The notes under the pieces were generated by a model. The model did not search any database and was not told the origin of the DNA. It was given only the letters and a program-made list of their open reading frames with translations. Positions 35,095 to 44,400 of a DNA stretch of 64,000 nt are shown here, one piece after another; position 1 is the first letter of the stretch; each line of letters begins with the position of its first letter. Position numbers and translations under genes: made by a program. Origin of the DNA: CAYWMY01 sp046352935 (lineage in GTDB: Bacteria; Pseudomonadota; Gammaproteobacteria; Steroidobacterales; Steroidobacteraceae); contig JAXMGR010000017.1 in NCBI GenBank assembly GCA_046352935.1, forward strand, positions 32,397 through 96,396. Reading direction: 5' to 3'.

Positions 35095-35673
35095 TCACGG
35101 CCGGATGGCCGTGGGGAACCTGTGGCCCGGATGCCGCGGCCCGCGACGCTCCAGGGTCACGAAACTGAACGGCCAGGCGTGCCGGTCGTCGGCTGCGTGG
35201 ACCTCGCGCGCGCTCTCCCGCCACTCCGACGCGGGGAAGGCCTCGAGACGCACATCCCCATCGACGTCGGACTCGACCTCGGTCAGCTCGATCCGGTGGG
35301 CCAGCGCCAGCGTCTGGCGATAAAGGTCCGCGCCGCCGATGACCATGATCTCCGGTGCGTCGCCCGCTGCGGTCAGGGCTTCATCGAGGCTCCGGACCAC
35401 CGTCACGCCGGAAGCGGACCAGCGCGCATCGCGCGTCAGCACGATGTTGTGACGCCCCGGCAGTGGCCGGCCGATCGACTCGAAGGTGCGCCGTCCCATC
35501 AGCACGGGCTTGCCCAGCGTCAGGGCCTTGAAACGCCGCAGGTCGTCGGGCAGGTGCCAGGGCAACCCGTTGTCGCGACCGATCACGCCGCTCCGCGCGC
35601 GCGCGACGACGAGAACGACCTTCGGACCGGGGTACCGGGGCGTATCGACGCCCATCGGCTGTGGCTTTGACAT
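35095..35673 (-). CDS. folA: Dihydrofolate reductase
   Basis: FolA reduces dihydrofolate to tetrahydrofolate with NADPH, needed because ThyA (also in this window) makes dihydrofolate. The 192-residue protein has IGRDNGLPWHLPDDLRRFKA (Trp and the catalytic Asp), LMGRRTFESIGRPLPGR and MVIGGADLY. The N-terminus is about 17 residues longer than usual; the later VVLVVARAR is the first core strand. folA next to apaH is a common gammaproteobacterial arrangement. Confidence 0.95.
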   Translation of the reverse strand: MSKPQPMGVDTPRYPGPKVVLVVARARSGVIGRDNGLPWHLPDDLRRFKALTLGKPVLMGRRTFESIGRPLPGRHNIVLTRDARWSASGVTVVRSLDEALTAAGDAPEIMVIGGADLYRQTLALAHRIELTEVESDVDGDVRLEAFPASEWRESAREVHAADDRHAWPFSFVTLERRGPRHPGHRFPTAIRP

Positions 35674-35820
35674 ATCGAGGCGATTTTCTGTGAGGCAGTT
35701 CGTGCAGGCGGACCCACGCCTCGCCGTATTCTGCCATCCGCCAGCCGCGCCGATCCGACGTCAGGAAGGCGTTCCGGGCGATGCTGGTGGTGACGTTGAC
35801 CCGTCATTCAGGAACGCGAA

Positions 35821-35893
35821 ACAGCCGCAGAGACGCGGCTGTACGCAACACCGGCCGTCGCGGGGATACTGCTCGTTCCCGCGACGGCTTTTT
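35821..35893 (+). ncRNA. Candidate small RNA 3' end (two stem-loops and U-run)
   Basis: Stem 1 is ACAGCCGC / GCGGCTGT with a 6-nt loop. Stem 2 is GCCGTCGCGGG / CCCGCGACGGC with a 13-nt loop, followed by TTTTT. The 5' end is not clear; a TTGACC at about 35796 and a TATTCT near 35733 are weak promoter-like elements. The transcript would diverge from folA. No match to a known RNA family was recognised. Confidence 0.4.
35854..35893 (+). terminator. Intrinsic terminator, plus strand
   Basis: An 11-bp perfect GC-rich stem is followed directly by five T on the plus strand. The complementary orientation has no U-run. No plus-strand gene ends within 1.4 kb upstream (apaH stops at 34417). Confidence 0.75.
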
Positions 35894-35982
35894 CATGGGC
35901 GCATTCCCGTCGGCATCCTCCCGTGCAGCCGGGCGGACGCGCGCAGACCGGCGACGGGCCGCGTGTCCTTGCGCAGGAGCCC

Positions 35983-36696
35983 TCAGCGCACCGTGTAACC
36001 CCGCCCATCCATGCAGGCCGCCATCGCGCGGAAATAGTCCTCACGCTTGTCCGCGCGCTCGCCGCGCTCCACACCGCCACCCGACACACTGGGATCGAAC
36101 CCCGTCTGATCGACGGCCCAGCGGTGGCATTCAAAGCGGTCCTGCGCCTGCCGGTCCTCGCTCTGGCCGTTGCGGGGATAGATGTAGATCTCCTCGCTGT
36201 CCGAGAGCGCCACGTCCTCCGGCTCGCGCGGCGGCTCCACGACCTCGTACTCGCGCCGGCTCGGTCGCCAGGCGTAATAGACGTCGTTGGCGTAGTAGTA
36301 GGGATAGCCGCCGAACCACACGGTCGTCGCGAAGGCGGGCAGCACCGTCACGAACACACCGATCGGCGGGTGCACGACGCGGTAGCGCGGGCCGTAGGGC
36401 CGGTACCAGACGCCGCGGTCGTAGTAATAGCGATCGCGGTAGTGACGCACTTCATACGGACGACCCGGCAGATGTCTCACGTAGCTGCCGCGCGAGGGAT
36501 AGTAGTGGCCGTGGTTGTAGCGGTTGTCGAAGTAGTGGCCGTGCTCGGGTCGCGAGGGTCCCTGCGGACCGCGCGAGCGATACGACCCCTGGGGTCCGTG
36601 CGAGCGATCGGCCTGCGCATCCGCGAACGGCGCGGTGGCGCCGACGAGCAGCGTGAGGACCAGCGCGATCGTGGAACGGGGCAGCATGCGGTTCAT
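35983..36696 (-). CDS. Secreted Tyr/Arg-rich DUF6515-like protein with C-terminal GQ/GFDP domain
   Basis: The 237-residue protein has a signal peptide (ending ADAQA), then a Gly/His/Tyr/Arg-rich region (GHYFDNRYNHGHYYPSRG) and a DUF6515-like core (RVVHPPIGVFV, GGYPYYYANDVYY, YEVVEPP). The C-terminal domain contains YPRNGQSEDRQAQDRFEC, WAVDQTGFDP and ends in ACMDGRGYTVR. The last domain is shared with the next gene upstream (36711-37289), so the two are partial paralogs. It is probably a periplasmic or outer-membrane-associated protein of unknown role. Confidence 0.8.
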   Translation of the reverse strand: MNRMLPRSTIALVLTLLVGATAPFADAQADRSHGPQGSYRSRGPQGPSRPEHGHYFDNRYNHGHYYPSRGSYVRHLPGRPYEVRHYRDRYYYDRGVWYRPYGPRYRVVHPPIGVFVTVLPAFATTVWFGGYPYYYANDVYYAWRPSRREYEVVEPPREPEDVALSDSEEIYIYPRNGQSEDRQAQDRFECHRWAVDQTGFDPSVSGGGVERGERADKREDYFRAMAACMDGRGYTVR

Positions 36697-36710
36697 GTGA
36701 GGATCTCCGT

Positions 36711-37289
36711 TCAGCGGACGCGGTAACCGCGTCCCTCCAGGCAGGCGCCGAGCGCGCGACGATAACTCTCCGCCTTGCGTTCGACCGCGGCGGCACGGTC
36801 CTGCTCGCGGCGACGCTCCGCCTCGTCGATGCGCCGGCGCTCGGCTTCGTCGCTCGACGCGGCCACGGCACCGACCACGGTGCCCGCGACCGCGCCGATC
36901 AGCGCGCCGTTACCCGCGTGATAGGGGTTCGAGACCGCGGCGCCCAGTACCGCGCCCGTGACTGCTCCGGCCACGACCTTCTCGCCGGGCGCCGGCCCCG
37001 CGACGACGCGCACACGACGATGCGGCGGCACGTCGGCCGCGGCAGGATCGAAGCCCGTCTGCTTCATCGCCCAGCGGTAGCACTCGTAACGGTCGCGATC
37101 GAGCTGCGCCGGCGTCTGCCCTTTCTCCGGATACGCATACAGCGTCACGTCCGGCACATCCGCGACATCGCCCGCGACCTCGTCCGGTTCGTCCTCCGGC
37201 TCCTCCGGCGGCGGCGCGGCCCAGGCGGCCAGCGGCAGGGCCAGCAACGCGACGGTCAGTGACTGACGCAACGACAATCGGCGCAGCAT
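36711..37289 (-). CDS. Secreted glycine-zipper (YMGG-like) protein
   Basis: The 192-residue protein has a signal peptide (LPLAAWA) and an acidic Pro-rich stretch. The GQ domain is YPEKGQTPAQLDRDRYEC, WAMKQTGFDP. A glycine-zipper segment (VAGAVTGAVLGAAV ... GALIGAVAGTVVGAVAAS) could insert into a membrane or oligomerise. A charged coiled-coil-like tail ends ACLEGRGYRVR. I took the ATG at 37289, since the longer frame prefixes an unlikely sequence before a good signal peptide. It is 14 nt upstream of its paralog, likely one operon. Confidence 0.82.
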   Translation of the reverse strand: MLRRLSLRQSLTVALLALPLAAWAAPPPEEPEDEPDEVAGDVADVPDVTLYAYPEKGQTPAQLDRDRYECYRWAMKQTGFDPAAADVPPHRRVRVVAGPAPGEKVVAGAVTGAVLGAAVSNPYHAGNGALIGAVAGTVVGAVAASSDEAERRRIDEAERRREQDRAAAVERKAESYRRALGACLEGRGYRVR

Positions 37290-37441
37290 GCAGCGGACTC
37301 CTGGCGGCGCCCCGAACGAGGGCCTCATCACAGAGAACGCGTGAGCGCCGTGCCGGTTGACGCCACCTGGGAGACATCGCGACACCACCCGCTGGCATCC
37401 GTCGCCCGGCCGTCGGACAATCCCCTCCGCCGCGTGCGGTC

Positions 37442-38356
37442 ATGCGCGGCGCGACCGCCACGCGAACGGGGGACTCAGGCTTGGACAGACTTCGCGACGA
37501 ACTCCTGAGGACGGGGACACGATCCATCGCTCGACGGACATCGCTCCGCCGGGTGCTGGCGATCGGATGCCTCGCCGTCACGATCGGCGGCTGCGGTGCG
37601 GTCGGCACCCCGAAACGGCCGGCGCCCGCCGGCGACGACCAGGGATATCTCACGGCGTCCTCGCCGATCGACGCGATCGCCTTCCTGCGCCCGCCCCCGG
37701 AGACGGACAGCGTCGCGCAGCGTCACGACGAAGAAGTCGCGGCAGCGGCGGTCGCGTTGCGCGGCGGCCCGCGCTGGACCATCGCCACGGCCGATGCGGA
37801 GTTCATGAACAAGGCCCTCGCGGCCAGTTCGTTCGAGTGCGCGCTCGGCGTGCCGCTGTCGCAGGACGGCACACCCGCGACGATGCACCTGCTGGGCCGG
37901 GTCCGGACGGATGTCATGACGGTGAGCCGCGACGTCAAGACGCACTTTCAGCGTCCGCGGCCGTTCATGGTCAACGGGCAGCCGACCTGCAGCCCCGGCG
38001 ACGAGAAACTGCTGCGCGGCAACGGTGCTTATCCCTCCGGTCACGCGATGCTGGGCTGGCTCTGGGCGCTCACGCTGGCCGATGTCGCGCCCGAGCATGC
38101 GCAGGCACTGCTCGCGCGCGGCCGCGCCTACGGCGAGAGCCGCGTCGTCTGCAACGTGCACTGGCGCAGCGATGTCATCGCCGGCCGCGACCTCGCGGAT
38201 GTCGCGGCAACGCTCGTGCGCGGGAATCCCGCGTATCAGCGTGACGTCGAGGCCGCGCGGCGGGAGATCCGCCGCCTGAGCACCTCCGGCACGCCGTCTT
38301 CCCGCGACTGTGCGGCCGAGACGGCCGCGCTCGGCACACCGCTGCCGGCGCAATGA
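37442..38356 (+). CDS. PAP2-superfamily acid phosphatase (class A, PhoN-like)
   Basis: This is an exported phosphatase of the PAP2 fold. The three signature blocks are present: KTHFQRPRP (K-x6-RP), YPSGHAM (PSGH) and SRVVCNVHWRSD (SR-x5-H-x3-D). The substrate is likely broad phosphomonoesters as in class A enzymes. The N-terminus has ~45 residues before a hydrophobic segment ending IGGCG, a possible lipobox, so it may be a lipoprotein; an internal start near Leu32-Arg36 is possible. It is divergent from the two secreted proteins. Confidence 0.88.
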   Translation: MRGATATRTGDSGLDRLRDELLRTGTRSIARRTSLRRVLAIGCLAVTIGGCGAVGTPKRPAPAGDDQGYLTASSPIDAIAFLRPPPETDSVAQRHDEEVAAAAVALRGGPRWTIATADAEFMNKALAASSFECALGVPLSQDGTPATMHLLGRVRTDVMTVSRDVKTHFQRPRPFMVNGQPTCSPGDEKLLRGNGAYPSGHAMLGWLWALTLADVAPEHAQALLARGRAYGESRVVCNVHWRSDVIAGRDLADVAATLVRGNPAYQRDVEAARREIRRLSTSGTPSSRDCAAETAALGTPLPAQ

Positions 38357-38390
38357 CCCGATCGACGGGCAGAATGATCATTTCCCCCGC

Positions 38391-39878
38391 ATGTCGACGG
38401 AGACTCTCGTGAACGCGCGCGCCTTGCGCGCGGCCGCGCGGGGGCTCCTCGTCGTGGGATTCCTGTCCTGCGCGGCCTGCACGATGACGGGCGGCGCTGT
38501 CCGGGACGAGCCTCCCGTCATCGAGGAAGAGCCCCCCGATTACCAGGAACCGGAACGTCCGATCGAGGAACCGGGGGCAGCAGCGGCACAGGAGGAGGGA
38601 GAGGTCCCGCTCGCCGTCGCCGAGTCCGAACGTCGCGACGTTGCTCCTTCCGGTGACGAGCTCGCCGAGGTGATCGTCAGGGCCCGGGTCCGCCAGCGTC
38701 ACGAGGTGATCCGCGATCTCGTGTCCGAGGCCCAGTCATTGCTCCGGGACGTGGACCTCCAGTACGTCTTCACGCGGAAGAGGAAGAAGGACGTGCTGCG
38801 CGGACGGCCCGTCGCCTTTGCCCTGTGGAGCGATGCAAAGCAGGAATGGACCGTCGCGCACATCGAGATCCCCCGCCCTCCCGTCAAGTGGAGGCCCGGA
38901 GGCAGGCCCATACCGTTCATCCTGCGGACGCCGGGCATCCAGGCGCGGCACGTGAAGGGATCGGGTGCCGAACGGCTGATGTTCGCTTTCTCGCGAGGCA
39001 AGGAGGCTTTCAAGGTCTATGGGAGGAAGTTCCCGGTCTTCGACAGCGCTCTCGTCAAGAAGAAGCAGTGGAGGAACGTCGTCCAGACCGCGAAGCCGAT
39101 CGTCTACCTGCCGTTCACCGAAGACACGCTGGATCCGCTTCTCGTCTCGGGCGGCAGGGAGTTCCTGCTGTCCATGGCGCGCAGGGCGCTCGACGAACTG
39201 CGGCTCGCGGGAGTCCGCAGCGCCGCGTTTCCGGGTGAACTTCTCGCGGACGTGGTTCCCGCCCCGGTCGTGACGACTCTTGCCGTCATCGAGCAGACGG
39301 ATGATGCGGACTTCAGGAAGCAGAATGCGGTTGCCTTCGACGAGGTGCTGAACCAGTACGGCCTGAAGCGTGAGGCGGCCTACCGGTACAGCGTCTCGAG
39401 CGCGGCCGCCCTCGGCCCCATGCAGTTCACCAACAAGCGGGGCAACGGGACCTATGCGTTCGTGGTCAGGCGATGCGCCGGAGCGAAGCTCAACCCGAAC
39501 TTCGAGCGCGGCGCGACGGACCTCCTGAACGCCATGAAGGCCGCGGTCTGCCTGCTCGACATCGAGCTGTCCCAGATGCAGGCCGACATCCGCCGCGCGT
39601 ATCCCGGGAACCCGACGGTGCTCGGCATCTTTCCCGTTGCCGCATACAACGGCGGACCGCGGAACGTCACGAAGCTCCATCGTGTCCTGAGCCGGATGCG
39701 CGTGAAGCTGGACGAACTGCGTCGCCCGGCTGAACAGCCGCCCGGGAGGCCGGTGGCCTGCCCCTGTGTCTGGAAAGCAGAGGAGTCGGGCGTCCGTCCC
39801 GTGGCGATCCCGAGATACAACAACGAGAACCGCTGGTACATCGAGAAGTACCAGAACATCCTGGGGCTGTTCGAGTGA
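38391..39878 (+). CDS. Lytic-transglycosylase-like lipoprotein
   Basis: The 495-residue protein begins with a hydrophobic signal ending FLSCAACTMTGG (probable lipoprotein, non-standard lipobox), then an acidic Pro/Glu-rich linker and a coiled-coil-like segment. The region from ~299 resembles SLT domains: AVIEQTD (putative catalytic Glu301), then SAAALGPMQF and FPVAAYNGGPRNVTKL, matching the E, GxMQ and AYN motifs. The first ~280 residues match nothing I know. The start could also be GTG 38409. Arginine is often AGG here, unlike the flanking core genes, suggesting transfer. It converges with the efflux operon. Confidence 0.72.
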   Translation: MSTETLVNARALRAAARGLLVVGFLSCAACTMTGGAVRDEPPVIEEEPPDYQEPERPIEEPGAAAAQEEGEVPLAVAESERRDVAPSGDELAEVIVRARVRQRHEVIRDLVSEAQSLLRDVDLQYVFTRKRKKDVLRGRPVAFALWSDAKQEWTVAHIEIPRPPVKWRPGGRPIPFILRTPGIQARHVKGSGAERLMFAFSRGKEAFKVYGRKFPVFDSALVKKKQWRNVVQTAKPIVYLPFTEDTLDPLLVSGGREFLLSMARRALDELRLAGVRSAAFPGELLADVVPAPVVTTLAVIEQTDDADFRKQNAVAFDEVLNQYGLKREAAYRYSVSSAAALGPMQFTNKRGNGTYAFVVRRCAGAKLNPNFERGATDLLNAMKAAVCLLDIELSQMQADIRRAYPGNPTVLGIFPVAAYNGGPRNVTKLHRVLSRMRVKLDELRRPAEQPPGRPVACPCVWKAEESGVRPVAIPRYNNENRWYIEKYQNILGLFE

Positions 39879-39924
39879 GGAGACCGGCCGGGAGCCCGGA
39901 CCGTCACCGGCACCGACATCACTC

Positions 39925-41166
39925 TCAGTGCTCGTGCTGGTCGCCGTCGAGCGCCCACAGTGCGTGCGCGTCGAGCAGCAGTCGATAACGGGCCTCGTTG
40001 GCATCCAGCCGCGCCTGACTCTCCGCCAGTCGTGCCTCGATCGCCTGCCGGCGTGCCATCTGCAGATCGCCGAACTGGCCTTCGCCGAGTCGCCAGGCCT
40101 TCTCCAGCAGCCTGGCGTTGTCGTCCATGCGTCGGGCGACGTCGGCCAGGCGCTGCCACTGCGCATGAGCGCTGTGCGCGGCCGCCACCGTGCGCTGCGC
40201 CTCCGCCTCGACGCGCGCCCGCACCTGGGCCTCGCGCGCGGCCATCGCGTCGGCCTCGGCAGCGCCCGCCCGGGCGCTCGCGGCGCGCGCTGTGCCGCCG
40301 ACGGGGATGGTCAGCTGCAGGCCGACGACGTGCTCCGCGCCGCCGCGCTCCGAAGCGATGCGCAGGCCAACGGTCGGGTCGGCGATGCGTTCGGCATTCA
40401 GCCGCCGCATCGCCAGTCGGCTGCGCTGGGTCGCCAGCTCGGCCACACGCAGTTCGTGGTTGTGTTCGACGATTCGAACTCGCCAGGAATCGTCGAATTG
40501 CGTCACTGCGGGCGGTACCGTCGAGGTGCCGGCCGCGGGCAGGGTCACCGCCGGAAAATCCTGACTCAGCGCCAGTGCGGCACTCGTGCGGCGCGTTTCC
40601 GCCTGTGCCAGCTGCGCCTGCGCCTGCAGGAGCTGCGCCTCGGCCAGCAGGCGCTCGAGACGCGCCGCATCGCCGGCATCGACGCGCCTGACGATGGCGT
40701 CCTGCTGGCGCTGGAGAACGGCCAGCTGCGCCTGCCAGTCCTGGACCGCCGCCATTTCGCGCTGCCAGTCGAACCAGCTCCTGAGCAGCAGACGGCTGCT
40801 TTCGTGCAGTGCATCGCCGAGCAGATAACCGGCATGCTCGACACCGACCGCCCCAAGTTCCGCATCGAGCGCAGCCTTGCCGGGCAGGCGGATCGCGCGT
40901 TCGACGCCGACTTCGTGTTCGCGGTAGGTGCGACCCACCGGGTCGTCGCGCCGCCGCTGGCCGGAAAGAGTCAACGCGAACTCGTGCGGCCCGGCCTCCA
41001 GACGCGCCCGCTGTGCTTCCTCGGCGCGCACTCCGGCTTCGGCCGCCCGCACCATCGGATGCCCGTGCAGCGCCTGCTCGATCTGCGCGGCCGGTGGCAG
41101 ATCGGATGGGTCAGCGTCGGCGGCCGTCACCGACAGCGCGAGGACCAGCAGCATCCACGTCCTCAT
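39925..41166 (-). CDS. Outer-membrane efflux channel, TolC/CzcC family
   Basis: This is the outer-membrane component of the metal RND pump. The 413-residue protein has a signal peptide (TAADA), long Ala/Arg/Glu-rich helices typical of OEP coiled coils, repeated twice, and a family-typical GVERAIRLPGKAALDAE. It ends in a short His-containing tail (DGDQHEH). The start overlaps the DUF3240 stop by 4 nt, and it is the last gene of the operon. Confidence 0.88.
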   Translation of the reverse strand: MRTWMLLVLALSVTAADADPSDLPPAAQIEQALHGHPMVRAAEAGVRAEEAQRARLEAGPHEFALTLSGQRRRDDPVGRTYREHEVGVERAIRLPGKAALDAELGAVGVEHAGYLLGDALHESSRLLLRSWFDWQREMAAVQDWQAQLAVLQRQQDAIVRRVDAGDAARLERLLAEAQLLQAQAQLAQAETRRTSAALALSQDFPAVTLPAAGTSTVPPAVTQFDDSWRVRIVEHNHELRVAELATQRSRLAMRRLNAERIADPTVGLRIASERGGAEHVVGLQLTIPVGGTARAASARAGAAEADAMAAREAQVRARVEAEAQRTVAAAHSAHAQWQRLADVARRMDDNARLLEKAWRLGEGQFGDLQMARRQAIEARLAESQARLDANEARYRLLLDAHALWALDGDQHEH

Positions 41167-41474
41167 GCCAGATTCCCCGCTCCAGTCACCGGGTTCAGCC
41201 ACCAGAGGACATCGCGGCTCGGCAGTTCGGTCCGCAGGTCCTGCAGCAGTTCGGCGACGTGGCCCGCATCCATCAGGATCTCGATCTCGAGGCGTGCGGC
41301 GCACCCGCGCACCTGCTCGGCCGGACTTTCGATGCTCTCCGGATCGCCGTGCCCCTCGACGTAACGCGTGATGAACGGCCCCACCCACTGCGGATGCTGC
41401 AGCAGGCGATCGAGGACCTGCGTCTCCAGCGTGCGCGGCAGGACCAGTTTCAGGCAGGTATCGAGGCGTTTCAT
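41163..41474 (-). CDS. DUF3240 protein of the metal-efflux operon
   Basis: This 103-residue cytosolic ferredoxin-like protein is DUF3240-like: TCLKLVLPRTLETQVLDRLLQHP and VRGCAARLEIEILMDAGHV. The family has no proven function but lies beside HME-RND pumps, where a PII-like sensing role has been supposed. It overlaps both neighbours by 4 nt, so expression is tightly coupled to the pump. Confidence 0.8.
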   Translation of the reverse strand: MKRLDTCLKLVLPRTLETQVLDRLLQHPQWVGPFITRYVEGHGDPESIESPAEQVRGCAARLEIEILMDAGHVAELLQDLRTELPSRDVLWWLNPVTGAGNLA

Positions 41475-44400
41475 TCGCTTCCCCAGCGCCGATAGAGGAT
41501 GGGCAGCATCACCAGCGTCAACAGCGTCGAGGTCACCAGGCCGCCGATGACGACGATGGCGAGTGGCCGCTGGATCTCCGATCCCGGCCCCGTGGCGAAC
41601 AGCAGTGGCACCAGGCCGAAGGCCGCGATGGAGGCCGTCATCAGCACCGGTCGCAGACGACGCCTGGCACCCTCGATGACGACGCGATCGAGCGACAAGC
41701 CCTGTGCGCGCAGCTGGTTGAAATGAGAGATGAGCACCAGGCCGTTGAGCACCGCGATGCCGAGCAGCGCAATGAAGCCGACCGACGCCGGGACCGAGAG
41801 GTATTCACCGGCGATCAGCAGCCCGAAGACACCACCGATAAGGGCGAAGGGAATGTTCACGAACACCATGGCTGCCTGCTTCACCGAGCCGAAGGTGGTG
41901 AACAGGATGTGGAAGATCAACGCCAGCGCGACGGGGACGACCAGCATCAGGCGCTTCGCGGCGCGCTGCTGGTTCTCGAACTGACCGCCCCAGGCGAGCT
42001 GGTAGCCGGCGCCGAGCTTGATCTCGGCCGCCGCCCTGACCCTGGCCTCCTCGACGAAACCGACCAGGTCGCGGCCGGTGACATTCGCCTGCACGACCGC
42101 CACGCGCGCCGCGTCCTGGTGGTCGACCTTCACGGGACCAGCGACCCGCTGCAGGCGCGCGAGTGCCGCGAGCGGCACGCTGCCGCCGTCCGGCAGCGCC
42201 AGCTGCATGTTGGCGAACAGCGCCGGCGAGCTGCGCATCCCCTCGCCACCCTTGATCACCAGCGGTGTGCGCCGGTTGCCTTCCAGCACGATGCCGACCG
42301 GCTGACCCTCGATCTGTGCGCGGAGCGCCGCTGCGATCTCCTCGACCGAGAACCCGAAGCGGCCGGCGGCCAGGCGATCGATCTCCACGGTGAAATACTG
42401 CACGCCCTCGTTCTTGACGGTCAGCACGTCCTGCGCGCCCGGTATGGTCTCGAGCAGCGCGGCGATGCGTTCGGCCAGCGCGTTCAGTTCATTGAGGTCG
42501 GGGCCGAAGATCTTGACTGCGAGGTCGCCGCGTGTGCCGGTCAGCATCTCGGACACACGCATCTCGATCGGTTGCGTGAAGGCGATGTCCATGCCCGGGA
42601 AATCGGCCATCACCCTGCGGATCTCCCCGGTCAGCCATTCCTTGTCCGGCTGACGCCATTCTGCACGCGGTGCCAGCACGAGAAAGCTGTCGGTTTCGTT
42701 GAGGCCCATCGGGTCGAGGCCCAGCTCGTCCGAGCCCGTGCGCGCGACGATGCCCTTGATCTCCGGCACGTGCTCCAGCAATGCCCGCTGCACGGCGAGA
42801 TCGGTCTTCGCGCTCCTCTCCGGCGCTATCGACGGCAGCTTCGCCAGCTGCAGCAGGAGGTCACCTTCGTCCATGGTCGGCATGAAGGTCTTGCCCAGCA
42901 GGAGGAACGCGGCAACGGTGGCGCCGAGCAGTCCCAGCGCGACGACGATGACCTTTCTCGCGTTGGCCAGGCTCCAGACCAGCACCGGCTCGTAGAGCCG
43001 CATCGCCTGGCGCGGCAGCCAGGGCTCGTGATGTCCAGTCGAAGGCTCGAGCAGGTACGAGGTCAGCACGGGAATCACGGTCAGCGACAGCAGCAGCGAA
43101 CCCGACAGCGCGAAGACGATGGTCAGCGCCACGGGGATGAAGAGCTTTCCTTCCAGCCCCTGCAGCGTGAGCAGCGGCAGGAAGACGATGACGATGACGA
43201 GGATGCCCGACACGACGGGCACCGTCACCTCGTGCACGGCGCGATAGATGCGGTGCAGGAACGGCAGCTTGGCGCCACCGCCATCGCCCAATCGGTTCTC
43301 GATGTTCTCGACCACCACCACCGCCGCGTCGACCAGCATGCCGATGGCGATGGCCAGGCCGCCGAGGCTCATGAGGTTCGCCGACATGCCGGTGAGCCGC
43401 ATCATGATGAAGGTGACCAGCGCCGCGAGCGGCAACACGCAGGCGACAGCGATAGCCGCGCGCAGGTTACCGAGGAAGGCGAGCAGCAGCAGGACCACCA
43501 GCACGATCGCCTCGCCGAGCGCCCGGGCGACCGTACCCACCGCACGTTCGATCAGCGCGCCGCGGTCATAGAAGATCTTCGTCGTCACGCCCGGCGGCAG
43601 CGTGGGCTCGATTTCGTCGAGCCTGGCGCGCACGGCCTCGACCACCTGGCGCGCATTCGCGCCACGCAGGCCGAGCACCAGACCTTGAACGGTCTCCTCC
43701 CTGCCGCCTTGCGTGACGAAGCCGTAGCGGGTCAGGCTGCCGATGCGCACGGTGGCGACATCACCCAGTCGGGTCACGCTGCCACCGGCGTCGAGGTGCA
43801 CGACGATGGCACGCATGTCCTCGATGGTCCGGACGTTGCCGTCGACGCGGACGAGCAGCGATTCTTCGCCTTCCGTGAGGCGGCCGGCACCGTCGTTGCG
43901 GTTGTTGGCCTCGATGGCGCGCGACAGGTCGGCGATCTGCAGACCGACCGATTTCAGGGCGACGAGGTTGGGCACCACCTCGAATGTGCGTACCAGCCCG
44001 CCGAGGCTGTTCACGTCGGCGACGCCGGGCAGGGTGCGCAGCTGCGGCCGGATCGTCCAGTCGAGCAGCGTGCGCTTCTCCTCGAGGCCGAGGTCACCCT
44101 CGATGGTGAACATCAGCATCTCGCCGAGCGGCGTGGTGATCGGTGCCAGACCGCCGTCGACGCCCGCGGGCAGGTTCTCGAGCACGCCGGTCAGGCGCTC
44201 CGCAACCTGCTGGCGCGCCCAGTAGATATCCGTGCCATCCTCGAAATCGAGTGTGATGTCGGCGATCGCGTACTTCGCCGTCGAGCGCAGCACGCGTTTG
44301 TGCGGAATGCCGAGCAGCTCGACTTCGATCGGAGTCACGATGCGCGCCTCCACCTCCTCTGGAGTCATGCCCGGCGCCTTCATGATCAACTTGACCTGAG

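Larger units (their letters stand above)
35674..35982. other. Intergenic region folA start to 35983 gene end; contains two hairpins and a plus-strand terminator
   Basis: There is no convincing protein gene in this 309-bp gap. It holds an 8-bp perfect hairpin (35821-35842) and an intrinsic terminator (35854-35893). Both known flanking genes are on the minus strand, so the terminator implies a short plus-strand transcript. Confidence 0.55.

Noticed and set aside
35821..35893. Known RNA families (6S, tmRNA, riboswitch) for the double hairpin
   Set aside because: No tRNA-like end, no large internal bubble and no conserved riboswitch core; left as an unclassified candidate.
38025..38279. Other-frame ORFs inside the acid phosphatase
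   Set aside because: All three PAP2 motifs are in the 37442 frame; the alternatives are Ser/Arg/Ala shadows.
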